From contig NZ_JAFFZS010000006.1 in assembly GCF_016921115.1 (NCBI RefSeq), forward strand, positions 237,161-301,160: a stretch of DNA of 64,000 bases. The letters are read 5' to 3'. Below, one piece after another: positions 35,101 to 42,948 of the stretch (its first letter is position 1; every line of letters begins with the position of its first letter). This DNA comes from Streptomyces actuosus (GTDB taxonomy: Bacteria > Actinomycetota > Actinomycetes > Streptomycetales > Streptomycetaceae). The notes beneath the pieces were generated by a model that was not told the DNA's origin, made no database searches, and worked only from the letters and a program-made list of their open reading frames with translations. Made by a program: the position numbers and the translations under genes.

Positions 35101-35583
35101 ATGATCACGGGGACCGCAGTGGGCCCACCTTTCGAGCAGGTACGGATCGTGGACAGGGTGCCCACGGAGCTGGTCGTCGCCGACCGGTCGCTCGCCCTGG
35201 TCCCGCTGACCCTGCACAGCGCCGAGCCCGCCGCGCTCGTCGTGCACGCCGGCGGGCTGCTGGAGCTGCTGTCGGGCCTGTTCGAGTCGGTGTGGCGGGA
35301 CGCCCTGCCGCTGCGGCTCGGCCCGTCCGGCGTCACCGAGCAGAGCCCGCAGGGTCCGGACGGCACCGACCTGGAGATCCTCTCCCTGCTGCTGGCCGGG
35401 CTGACCGACGCGAGCGTCGCCAAGCAGCTCGACCTGGGGCTGCGGACCGTGCAGCGACGGGTGCGGCGGCTGATGGAACCGACCGGCGTGACGAACCGGC
35501 TGCAACTGGGCCGGCACGCCCACGGACGGGGCTGGGTGGCGCGAGCGGGGCAGCCGTCCCCGCCGGAGCCTCCGGCGTCCTGA
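35101..35583 (+). CDS. LuxR-type HTH regulator lacking its N-terminal half
   Basis: This 160-residue protein has a first part (VRIVDRVPTELVVADRSLALVPL) that matches the end of the large effector region of Streptomyces TrmB/LuxR-type regulators of about 330 residues. A complete LuxR helix-turn-helix follows (DLEILSLLLAGLTDASVAKQLDLGLRTVQRRVRRLM). The usual N-terminal HTH and first effector half are absent, and no frame upstream supplies them. It may be a natural short form or a decayed gene. Confidence 0.75.
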   Translation: MITGTAVGPPFEQVRIVDRVPTELVVADRSLALVPLTLHSAEPAALVVHAGGLLELLSGLFESVWRDALPLRLGPSGVTEQSPQGPDGTDLEILSLLLAGLTDASVAKQLDLGLRTVQRRVRRLMEPTGVTNRLQLGRHAHGRGWVARAGQPSPPEPPAS

Positions 35584-35643
35584 GGTGTTCGCGGGCGTAC
35601 GCCTTCACCTGCGTGTTCTCCCGGCGTCCGGCACTCTGGGCAG

Positions 35644-36126
35644 ATGGGAGCGTGGGAACTCCTGCTGGTCGGCGTGGTGCTGCTGCTCGGCCTGTGCGGA
35701 GTGCTGGTGCCCGGGGTTCCGGGGTCGTGGCTCGTGTGGGCCGCGATCCTGTGGTGGTCGTTGCAGGACCCCCAGCCGGTGGCCTGGGGCGTCCTGGTCG
35801 GGGCGACCGCGGCGCTGCTGCTGGCGCAGGTGGTGCGGTGGGCGCTGCCGCCGCGCCGGCTGCGCACGAGCGGCGCCACCCCGCGCATGGGCGTGTACGC
35901 GGGGGTCGGTGCCGTGGCCGGGTTCGTCGTGCTCCCGGTGATCGGCGCGATCCCGGGCTTCCTGGCCGGCATCTACCTGTCCGAGCGGCTGCGCCTGGGC
36001 GGGCACGGCCAGGCACGGGCCGCGCTGCGCACGGCGATGCGGTCGGGTGGCTGGAGCGTCCTGGCGGAACTGTTCGCGTGCCTGCTGATCGTGGGGGCGT
36101 GGCTGGGAGCGGTGTTCGGGGGCTGA
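35644..36126 (+). CDS. DUF456 small membrane protein
   Basis: This 160-residue protein has four or five hydrophobic segments and the DUF456 marks: LLVGVVLLLGLCGVLVPGVPG at the N-terminus, GVYAGVGAVAGFVVLPVIG in the middle and AELFACLLIVGAWLGAVF at the end. The molecular role of the family is unknown. It stands between a regulator and a flavin-fold oxidoreductase and is followed by a hairpin terminator. Confidence 0.88.
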   Translation: MGAWELLLVGVVLLLGLCGVLVPGVPGSWLVWAAILWWSLQDPQPVAWGVLVGATAALLLAQVVRWALPPRRLRTSGATPRMGVYAGVGAVAGFVVLPVIGAIPGFLAGIYLSERLRLGGHGQARAALRTAMRSGGWSVLAELFACLLIVGAWLGAVFGG

Positions 36127-36152
36127 CGGTCGAGGGGACGGAGGGGCTGGAG

Positions 36153-36178
36153 GGCCGTAGGCCCCGGGTCCTACGGCC
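36153..36178 (+). terminator. Perfect 9-bp hairpin terminator
   Basis: GGCCGTAGG (36153-36161) pairs with CCTACGGCC (36170-36178) around CCCCGGGT. It is 26 nt after the DUF456 stop. Confidence 0.7.
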
Positions 36179-36221
36179 ATCATCCGATGTGCGGGGCCGC
36201 GGTGCGTGTTTGGCTACCGGT

Positions 36222-36599
36222 ATGACGACGCATCTCACCGAGGCCGAGCAGGCGTACCTGCGGTCGCAGCGGCTGGGCCGTATGGCCACGGTCGATCCGC
36301 ACGGGCAGCCGCAGGCGAACCCGGTCGGATTCCGCCTCCAGGCCGACGGCACGGTCCTGATCGGCGGTTTCGCGATGGGCAGCACCAAGAAGTGGCGCAA
36401 TCTGCGCAAGAACCCGAAGATCGCGCTGGTCGTCGACGACATCGTGAGCCTGCGGCCGTGGCGGGTGCGCGGCGTCGAGATCCGCGGGGAGGCGGAGCTG
36501 CTGGTCGGCCCGCACGACCTGGGTCCTCACTTCAGCGAGGAGGTGATCCGCATCCGTCCGGAGCGCGTCCACAGCTGGGGTCTGGACGAGGGCACCTGA
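36222..36599 (+). CDS. PPOX-class F420/FMN-dependent oxidoreductase
   Basis: This 125-residue split-barrel protein has MTTHLTEAEQAYLRSQRLGRMATVDPHGQPQANPVGF-like architecture: an N-terminal helix, then the strand LGRMATVDPHGQPQANPVGF, then KKWRNLRKNPKIALVVDD for cofactor phosphate contact and the C-terminal IRIRPERVHSWGLD. The actinobacterial family binds F420 or FMN and reduces small unsaturated substrates. It is a single-gene unit. The 296 nt after it (36600-36895) hold no recognisable gene. Confidence 0.88.
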   Translation: MTTHLTEAEQAYLRSQRLGRMATVDPHGQPQANPVGFRLQADGTVLIGGFAMGSTKKWRNLRKNPKIALVVDDIVSLRPWRVRGVEIRGEAELLVGPHDLGPHFSEEVIRIRPERVHSWGLDEGT

Positions 36600-36895
36600 C
36601 CCGGAGCGCAGGACCGCGACGGAGCGGGCGCAAGCCCGGCGGCGGGACGCTCGGGAGCGACTCCGCCATGGGCCGGCGAGCATGCGCGACCGCAGCGATC
36701 AGGGGACGGGCCCGGCCCGCCGCGGCCGACGGCGACGGCGACGGCTTCGGGCCGGTCGGCGAGGGTGGTGCGCCCCGTTGTCCGCCCTCCGGCGCGGGGC
36801 GACCGGCGTCGACGCCGGGCCCGACGGGGTCCGGGGCGTTCCCCGCCCGCGCGTGGTGCCCCTCCCCCGGTGGGTCCGGGGTCGAGCCGGGGCCG

Positions 36896-37417
36896 TCAGG
36901 GGCAGCGGGCGGCCGGGAGGGAGCCGTCCGGCCCCCGGACGGTGACCGGGGCGAGACCGTCGCTCTCCATGTAGGTGGCCGTGCACACGATCTGGAGCAC
37001 CGCGGGGGCCGAGAGCGTCCGGACGGGGAAGGGCACGGTGACGGTCGCCCCCGCGTCCGTCACCGTCGTGTCCGCTCTTCCCCGGAGCCTGGGCAACTCG
37101 GTGTGGAGCCCGGCCGCGGTCTCGTCGCTGCGCGGCCCGATGAACAGCAGGCCGAGGCCCTTCGGCCCCGACAGCGGGGTCGACGTACCCGCTCCGTCGG
37201 CGGCCGGGAAGGTTCTGTACACCGGTGTCGGGCGGTCGTCCGAGGAGAGGAAGTACAGCAGCAGGTACTGGCCGGGGCTCGATGTCATCACGGCGACGGT
37301 GGCGGGGCCGCCGGCTTCGATGACCCCGGTCTGTCGCACTCCGCACCCGGCGAGCAGGGCGGCGGCCGCTGCGCAGGCCGCCGCGGCGCGGACGGCGCGG
37401 CACGAGGGAGACCTCAC
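36896..37417 (-). CDS. Putative lipoprotein of the two-component operon
   Basis: This 173-residue protein has a lipobox ALLAGC near residue 25 and an exported domain with no recognised fold. It overlaps the kinase stop by 4 nt (GTGA), so it is the third gene of the response regulator-kinase-lipoprotein operon. In S. coelicolor the Cse system has a lipoprotein (CseA) that tunes its sensor kinase; a similar negative or accessory role is an inference here. No sigma factor gene is next to it. Confidence 0.8.
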   Translation of the reverse strand: MRSPSCRAVRAAAACAAAAALLAGCGVRQTGVIEAGGPATVAVMTSSPGQYLLLYFLSSDDRPTPVYRTFPAADGAGTSTPLSGPKGLGLLFIGPRSDETAAGLHTELPRLRGRADTTVTDAGATVTVPFPVRTLSAPAVLQIVCTATYMESDGLAPVTVRGPDGSLPAARCP

Positions 37418-38913
37418 TGCGCTGCCCCCGCGCCCGTCAGGGGTATCTCCACGGTGAAGACGGCGCCCCCGTGGGGGGCGTTGCCGGCGTGCACCCGTCC
37501 TCCGTGCAGGCGCACGTTCTCCAGGGTGATCGCCAGGCCGAGGCCGCTGCCCCGCGAGCGGGTGCGGGCCGCGTCCGCCTTGTAGAAGCGCTCGAAGACA
37601 TGCGGCAGTGCCTCCGTGTCGATGCCGGGGCCGCGGTCGCTGACCTCGACGACGAGCCGGTCGGGGGCCGTCCTGAAGCCCGGCTCGGGAGCGAAGGCCG
37701 CGGTGGCGTCGCCGGGGCCCGTCGTGGCGCGCAGCCGGATCAGGACGGGTGCGCTGCCGTGGCGCAGGGCGTTGCCCACCAGGTTGGCGACGACGATGTC
37801 GAAGCGCCGTGGGTCGAGGCGGGCCCGGATGCCGTCGGGCAGGTCGGTGGCCACCTGCGCCGGATCGGTCCAGTGACGGTTCGTCAGGGTCTTGCGGATG
37901 GCCTGTGCGACGTCGATCTCGTCGGTGTTGAGTTCCGCGGCGCGGGCGTCGAACCGGGAGATCTCCATCAGGTCCTCGACCAGTACCGCCAGCTTGCCCG
38001 TCTCCGCGCTGACCAGCCGGACGGCCGCGGCGGTGTCGGGGGCGAGACGGTCTGCGTCCTCGTCCAGCACCTCGGTGACGGCGAGCATTCCGGCGAGGGG
38101 GGTGCGCAGTTCGTGGGAGACGTCGGAGGCGAAGCGGCGGGCGCGGGCCTCGGCGTCCCGGAGTTCACCGACGGAACGCTCCAGCTCGACGGCGGACTCG
38201 TTGAACGTACGTGCCAACTCGGCGAGTTCGTCGCTGCCCTTGACCTGGATGCGGGTGTCCAGACGGCCGCTTCCCATGTTCTGCGCGGCGGTGCGCAGGT
38301 CGCGGACCGGGCGCAGCACGCTGCGGGCGGCCAGCAGAGCGGGCAGCAGCGCCAGGGCGAGCGCCGGCAGGGCTCCGTCCCGGGCCGCCGTGACCATGGC
38401 CCGGATGTTGTCCTCCTCGTCCGTCAGCGGCATCACGGCGTACAGCACCAGCCCGGTGGGGCGCGCGACCTTCCCGATCCGGAACATCGTCGGAACGGCG
38501 ACGGTCAGCCAGGGCGTTCCGTCCCGGTCGACGCGCTGGAAGCTGCCCCGGGGATGGGCGAGCGCGGCGGTGCGCAGCGCGGCGGTGACGACCGTCGAGA
38601 CGGGGTGGGTGCCGGAGGACAGGCGGAGCGAGCCGTACTCGGCGAACACCACCCATGGATGCGGCTTGCCCGCGCGCGCGATGCGCCGCAGGTCCTCCCG
38701 CAGGGACGCGGGCTCGACGGGCAGGGAGGTGGGTAGTTGCTGCACCTGGTCGCGGAAGGAGGACACCGCGGTGTTCTGGGCCTGGTCGAGGATCGCGTTG
38801 CGCGCCTCCCGGTAGGTGAGGACCGCGGTGGTCCCGGCGCTCACGGCGGCGACGAGGAGAAAGGCCAGGACCAGGCGGGTGCGGAGCCCGACGCGGGCTC
38901 TGGTGCGGCTCAC
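37414..38913 (-). CDS. Sensor histidine kinase, AfsQ2/CseC-like
   Basis: This 499-residue kinase has TM1 at about residues 11-30 and an extracytoplasmic sensor domain of about 150 residues (PHPWVVFAEYGSLRL). TM2 lies near 185-205, followed by HAMP (RPVRDLRTAAQNMGSGRLD). The H-box is FASDVSHELRTPLAGML, the N-box is VANLVGNALRHG, and the G-boxes are DRGPGIDTEALPHVFERFYK and GSGLGLAITLENVRLHGG. It overlaps both neighbours by 4 nt. The envelope-type sensor and the nearby murJ, femX-like and L,D-transpeptidase genes suggest cell-wall stress sensing. Confidence 0.93.
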   Translation of the reverse strand: MSRTRARVGLRTRLVLAFLLVAAVSAGTTAVLTYREARNAILDQAQNTAVSSFRDQVQQLPTSLPVEPASLREDLRRIARAGKPHPWVVFAEYGSLRLSSGTHPVSTVVTAALRTAALAHPRGSFQRVDRDGTPWLTVAVPTMFRIGKVARPTGLVLYAVMPLTDEEDNIRAMVTAARDGALPALALALLPALLAARSVLRPVRDLRTAAQNMGSGRLDTRIQVKGSDELAELARTFNESAVELERSVGELRDAEARARRFASDVSHELRTPLAGMLAVTEVLDEDADRLAPDTAAAVRLVSAETGKLAVLVEDLMEISRFDARAAELNTDEIDVAQAIRKTLTNRHWTDPAQVATDLPDGIRARLDPRRFDIVVANLVGNALRHGSAPVLIRLRATTGPGDATAAFAPEPGFRTAPDRLVVEVSDRGPGIDTEALPHVFERFYKADAARTRSRGSGLGLAITLENVRLHGGRVHAGNAPHGGAVFTVEIPLTGAGAAQ

Positions 38914-39590
38914 AGGGGTCCGAACCGGTAACCGAAGCCGCGCAGGGTCTGGATGTAGCGGGGACTGCCGGGGACGTCCTCGATCTTGTGGCGGAGGCGT
39001 CGTACGCAGGCGTCCACCAGGCGGGCGTCACCGTGGTAGCTGTGCTCCCAGACCTGTTCGAGGAGTTGCTGCCGGCTGAACACCTGCTCGGGTACGGCGG
39101 TCAGGTAGAGCAGGAGCCTGAGCTCGGAGGGGGCCAGCGCGAGCCGCTCGCCGGACTTGGCGACGTTCAGCCCGGCGCGGTCGAGGGCGAGGTCGCCGTG
39201 GAACTCCACGGCATCGCGGCCGGAGGGTTCCTCGATGCGGCGCAGGACGGCCCGGATGCGGGCCTCGATGACCTCGGTGCGCGCGGGTTTGACGATGTAG
39301 TCGTCGGCTCCGGCCTCCAGGCCGACCACGACGTCGAAGTCGTCGCCGCGGGCGGTGAGCATGATGATCGGAAGCGAGCTCGTCTCGCGCACCTGCCGGC
39401 AGACCTGGACTCCGTTCATGCCGGGCAGCATGAGGTCGAGCAGGAGGAGGTCGGGGTGGAACGCGTCGATGGCGGCCAGTCCCGCCTCTCCGCTGACGGC
39501 GGTGCGGAGCTCGTGCCCGCGGCGGCGCAGGCCGAGCTCGATCCCCTCGCGGACGGAGGGATCGTCTTCGATGAGCAGGACGCGTGGCAT
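38910..39590 (-). CDS. OmpR-family response regulator, AfsQ1-like
   Basis: This 226-residue protein has receiver marks LLIEDDPS, LLLDLMLPGMNG (phospho-acceptor Asp) and YIVKPARTEV. The winged helix shows LAPSELRLLLYL and a recognition region VWEHSYHGDARLVDACVRR with KIEDVPGSP, which strongly recalls AfsQ1 of S. coelicolor. It starts the three-gene operon with the kinase and lipoprotein. AATACT (39602-39597) is six nt before the ATG, so it probably has its own leaderless promoter just after murJ. Confidence 0.92.
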   Translation of the reverse strand: MPRVLLIEDDPSVREGIELGLRRRGHELRTAVSGEAGLAAIDAFHPDLLLLDLMLPGMNGVQVCRQVRETSSLPIIMLTARGDDFDVVVGLEAGADDYIVKPARTEVIEARIRAVLRRIEEPSGRDAVEFHGDLALDRAGLNVAKSGERLALAPSELRLLLYLTAVPEQVFSRQQLLEQVWEHSYHGDARLVDACVRRLRHKIEDVPGSPRYIQTLRGFGYRFGPL

Positions 39591-39602
39591 GGGCAGAGTA
39601 TT
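39591..39602 (-). promoter_or_regulatory. Candidate leaderless promoter of the response-regulator operon
   Basis: AATACT on the minus strand (39602-39597) ends 6 nt before ATG 39590 inside a locally A+T-rich 41-nt gap after murJ. No ribosome site is seen. The first base deviates from TANNNT. Confidence 0.4.
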
Positions 39603-39631
39603 CCATTCGATCAAATAGGGTTTTCGCCTGA

Positions 39632-41359
39632 TCAGTTGAGGGGGCGATGCGGTCGCGGGCCGTCCCGTCGGGTTCGGCGGCGCAGGGCCCGGGGCACGGC
39701 GGCGAGCGCGGCCTCCACCCCGGTCAGCCGGAGCGGCCGGGCCAGCAGGGCGAAGACCGCGACGACGGCCCCCGTCCCCGCGAGCGCCGCCGCGAACGGG
39801 CCCAGCGAAGCGGTACGGGTGGCGGCGAGGTGGCCGAGCGGCGCGGCCGGGAGCGCGGCCGCCAGCAGGCGGGCCAGCGCGGTGGCGCCGGATGAGCGCA
39901 GCGGTCCCCGTTCGGGTGCCGCCGGAAGCCTGCGGGCCAGTGTGCGGGCGGTGACCGCGCAACCGGCGAAGAGCGCGACCGAGTAGGCCCCGGCCATGCC
40001 GGTGACGGCCCAGCGCGCGGGCAGCAGCAGGAAGGCGAGGGCGGACAGGCCGGCGTTGAGCCCGGCGACGACCAGGTTCAGCAGGAAGGGCGTGCGGGTG
40101 TCGGAGAGGGCGTAGAAGGTGCGCGCGAGGACGTACTGGACGGAGAAGGCGACCAGGCCGGGGGCGAACGCGGCGAGTGTCCCCGCCATCACCGCGACGT
40201 CGTCCGCGCCGGTCCTGCCGTACTGGAACACGATCGCCATGACCGGCCCGGCGACGGCGCCGAGCACGCACGCGGCGGGCACGACGGCGGAGGCGGTGCT
40301 GCGCAGGGCGCCCGAGACGTCCCGTCGCAGCCCGGCCGTGTCCCCGTCGGCCGCCGCCCGGCTCATCCGCGGCATCAGCGCGGTGACCAGGGAGACGGTG
40401 ACGATGCCGTGCGGCACGGCCCACAGCAGGTAGGCGTTGCTGTAGGCGCTGAAGCCGGCCCCGCCGATGCCCTGCGCCGCCGCGCGCTCCCCTGCGGTCG
40501 TGGCGAGCCGGGTCACCACCCAGTAGGCGAGCTGGTTGGTCAGGACGAGCAGGACCAGCCAGCCGGCCGAGCGCAGTGGCCGGGACAGCCCGCTGCCGCG
40601 CCAGTCGAACCGGGGCCGCCAGCGCAGACGCGCCGCACGCAGCGACGGCACCAGCGCAAGGGTCTGGGCGACGATACCGGCCGTGGTGCCCCAGCCGAGC
40701 AGCTCGGCCTCGCCGGTGGTGAGGGTTCCGCCGCCGCCGACGGTCTTCAGGTAGAGGGCGAAGACGCCGATGACGACGAGGTTGTTGAGGACGGGCGCCC
40801 ACATCATGGCGGCGAACCGGTCCTTGGCGTTGAGGACTTGCCCCAGCAGGGTGAACAGGCCGAGGAAGAGGATCTGGGGCAGGCAGCAGCGGGCGAAGAC
40901 GACCGTCGTCGCCGCCTGCCCGCCGCTGTAGTTCGTGTAGGCGGCCACGACGGCGGGCGCGGCGAGCACCGCCACGACCGTGATCAGCAGCAGGGCGGCA
41001 GTGCAGACGGTGAGCAGGCGTTCCGTGTACGCCGCTCCACCGTCGGGGTGCCGCCTGGCGGCCTTCACCAGTTCGGGGACGAAGACCGCGTTGAGCGCGC
41101 CGCCGAGAAGGAGGGTGTAGAGGATGTTGGGGACGGTGTTGCCCACCGCGTAGCCGTCGGCGGCCAGTCCGACACCGAGCGCGGCGGCGACCACGGCCGA
41201 ACGCACGAACCCGGTGGCACGGGAGACGAGGGATCCGGCGGCCATGAGCGCGCTGCTGTGCAGCACCGACACGGGCCGGTGGTCCGCTCGCCCTTCCGCG
41301 GCGGTGGTGCCGGGGGTATCGGTGCCGCTCGCGGCACCGGGCGTCGTGGCGGCGCTCAC
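39632..41359 (-). CDS. murJ: MurJ/MviN-family lipid II flippase paralogue
   Basis: This 575-residue membrane protein of the MOP superfamily has about 14 segments. Family marks are MAAGSLVSRATGFVRSAVVA near the N-terminus with charged residues lining the cavity, NILYTLLLGGALNAVFVPEL, and MPRMSRAAADGD with the VLARTFYALSDTRTPF region in the second half. MurJ moves lipid-linked peptidoglycan precursors across the membrane. It is translationally coupled (GTGA) to the FemX-like gene. The usual actinobacterial murJ lies near parB/trxA, which are not here, so this is probably a second, specialised copy. Confidence 0.9.
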   Translation of the reverse strand: MSAATTPGAASGTDTPGTTAAEGRADHRPVSVLHSSALMAAGSLVSRATGFVRSAVVAAALGVGLAADGYAVGNTVPNILYTLLLGGALNAVFVPELVKAARRHPDGGAAYTERLLTVCTAALLLITVVAVLAAPAVVAAYTNYSGGQAATTVVFARCCLPQILFLGLFTLLGQVLNAKDRFAAMMWAPVLNNLVVIGVFALYLKTVGGGGTLTTGEAELLGWGTTAGIVAQTLALVPSLRAARLRWRPRFDWRGSGLSRPLRSAGWLVLLVLTNQLAYWVVTRLATTAGERAAAQGIGGAGFSAYSNAYLLWAVPHGIVTVSLVTALMPRMSRAAADGDTAGLRRDVSGALRSTASAVVPAACVLGAVAGPVMAIVFQYGRTGADDVAVMAGTLAAFAPGLVAFSVQYVLARTFYALSDTRTPFLLNLVVAGLNAGLSALAFLLLPARWAVTGMAGAYSVALFAGCAVTARTLARRLPAAPERGPLRSSGATALARLLAAALPAAPLGHLAATRTASLGPFAAALAGTGAVVAVFALLARPLRLTGVEAALAAVPRALRRRTRRDGPRPHRPLN

Positions 41360-42540
41360 CGGCGGGCCAGGTACATCTGGAAGGCGCGGTACAGCGCGTG
41401 GTTGGCGGTCCCCTCCAGGGGTGTCTCCCACTCCCCCAGCGTCTCCACGACCCGGCCGCGGGTGCCGAGTTTCCAGCGGAGCAGGCCGAAGGCGCGGTCG
41501 CCGGGATCGAGGACGGAGGACACGCCCCGCATGTCGTAGACCTCCGCGCCCAGGGCGTGGGCGTCGCGCACCATCCGCCACTGGAGCGCGTTCGACGGAC
41601 GGACCTCGCGCCGGTGGTCGGCGGAGGCCCCGGTCTGGTACCAGACCCGGCGCCCCACCGTGATCATGGTGTGGGCGGCCAGGATCTCCCCCCGGTGGCG
41701 GGCGACGTACAGCCGCATCCGGCCCGGTTCCTCGGCGTTGAGTGCGGCGAACTGGCGCCGGTAGTAGTCCAGGGAACGGCCGAGTCGGAAACCGTCCCGC
41801 TCCTCGGTGATGCGCAGCAGCCGGTGGAAATCGGGGAGTTCGTCGGCCCCGCCCACCGTCACCTCCACCAGCGACCTGTGTGCCCGGCGGATGTTGCGCC
41901 GCCACTCCTGGCTCAGCCCGGACCACAGGTCGTCGACGCTGCGTCCGGCCAGCGGCACCCGGAAGACGAACCGGGGTTGCGCGTCGCCGTCGCCCTCGTC
42001 GCCGCCGCAGCGCTGCCAGCCCCGTGCCCGCAGCCGTTCGGCCACCGCGGCGCCCAGCGGATCGACCTCGCAGTCCAGCACGTCGGTGACGCGCCGCCCG
42101 GGCCCCGCCCCCGCCTTGAGTCCGGCCGCGTCCCAGCGACGGTAGTCGGGCGAGGGCCCGATCCGGACGGCGAAGGCGCCCTCCGCGCGCAGGTGGCGCA
42201 GCAACGGCGTCAGCCAGCTGTCGAGGTCCGCGTCCGCCCAGTCGGCGACGGGCCCCTCCGGCAGGTAGGCGAAGTACTTGCGGGTGCCGGGGAACTGACG
42301 CAGCAGCACCAGGGCCACTCCGGACAACTCGTCCGCCCGGCCCCCGGTGCCCGGCCCCCATCCGAGCAGCCGGGCGTGCCAGCCCTCCTTCACCGCGGCC
42401 CAGGACGGGTACTGCAGAAAGCCGGGGGCGAGGGCCGATCCGGCCCGCGACGCGAGAAAGGCCCGGTACACGTCGGCGGACACGGGGTGGAGCAGGATCT
42501 CCTGCCGGCCACGGCTCGCCGTCGTGAGCAGCACTGACAC
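41356..42540 (-). CDS. FemX/FemAB-like aminoacyltransferase (GNAT fold)
   Basis: This 394-residue protein has two GNAT-like halves. The first has APGFLQYPSWAAVKEGWHA, the second LWSGLSQEWRRNIRRAHRSLV and LHLYVARHRGEILAAHTMI-like RLYVARHRGEILAAHTMITV, plus ALQWRMVRDAHALGAEVYDMRGV. The family adds the first bridge amino acid (Gly in Streptomyces) to lipid II from aminoacyl-tRNA. AAGGAGG lies just upstream; GTG 42540 (4 nt spacing) and GTG 42534 (10 nt spacing) are both possible starts. Coupling to murJ points to one peptidoglycan-precursor function. Confidence 0.88.
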   Translation of the reverse strand: MSVLLTTASRGRQEILLHPVSADVYRAFLASRAGSALAPGFLQYPSWAAVKEGWHARLLGWGPGTGGRADELSGVALVLLRQFPGTRKYFAYLPEGPVADWADADLDSWLTPLLRHLRAEGAFAVRIGPSPDYRRWDAAGLKAGAGPGRRVTDVLDCEVDPLGAAVAERLRARGWQRCGGDEGDGDAQPRFVFRVPLAGRSVDDLWSGLSQEWRRNIRRAHRSLVEVTVGGADELPDFHRLLRITEERDGFRLGRSLDYYRRQFAALNAEEPGRMRLYVARHRGEILAAHTMITVGRRVWYQTGASADHRREVRPSNALQWRMVRDAHALGAEVYDMRGVSSVLDPGDRAFGLLRWKLGTRGRVVETLGEWETPLEGTANHALYRAFQMYLARR

Positions 42541-42948
42541 AGTGCCTCCTTGGATGCGGGTGTGCGGGTGTGCGGGTGCGTGGAGCGGGTGCGGGTGCCG
42601 TTGCCGGTCGTGGTCGAGCCGGAAGCGGACCCGGGTCCCTGAGCGCGGAACGCCTCGAAGGCTCACAGGCGCCCGTGACCGGGCCGCGCGGCGCGTGTGA
42701 CCGGACCATGACCGTTGTGCTGCGGCGCCCGTCACCGCGGGCCCACTCCCCCGGCCCCCTGGCCCCTCCCGCCCCGGACACACCGGTCCGCGGGGGCGGC
42801 GGTGACCGTTCCGCGCCCTCTGCGTGACGGGACGACGACCGTTCCCCACCGGCTGCCGTCACACTCGCCGGCACGCCGCTGTCCTGCGGTTTTCACGGCC
42901 TACAGTCGCTGCGTCCCGGCGTTCTGCCGACTCTCCCGGAGGTGTTCG
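42541..42948. other. Divergent intergenic region with tandem 8-bp repeats
   Basis: Three exact tandem units of TGCGGGTG occupy 42555-42578, followed by degenerate copies to about 42600, immediately upstream of the femX-like ribosome site. The rest of the 408 nt holds the promoter region of the L,D-transpeptidase gene and no credible coding frame. Confidence 0.5.

Noticed and set aside
36214..36221. TACCGG just before ATG 36222 as a leaderless -10
   Set aside because: Only 1-2 nt separate it from the ATG, too close for a -10 with a start at the codon.
42541..42948. Riboswitch or tRNA-like structure upstream of the L,D-transpeptidase
   Set aside because: Only short tandem repeats and ordinary G+C-rich pairing are seen; no conserved cofactor-binding layout could be recognised.
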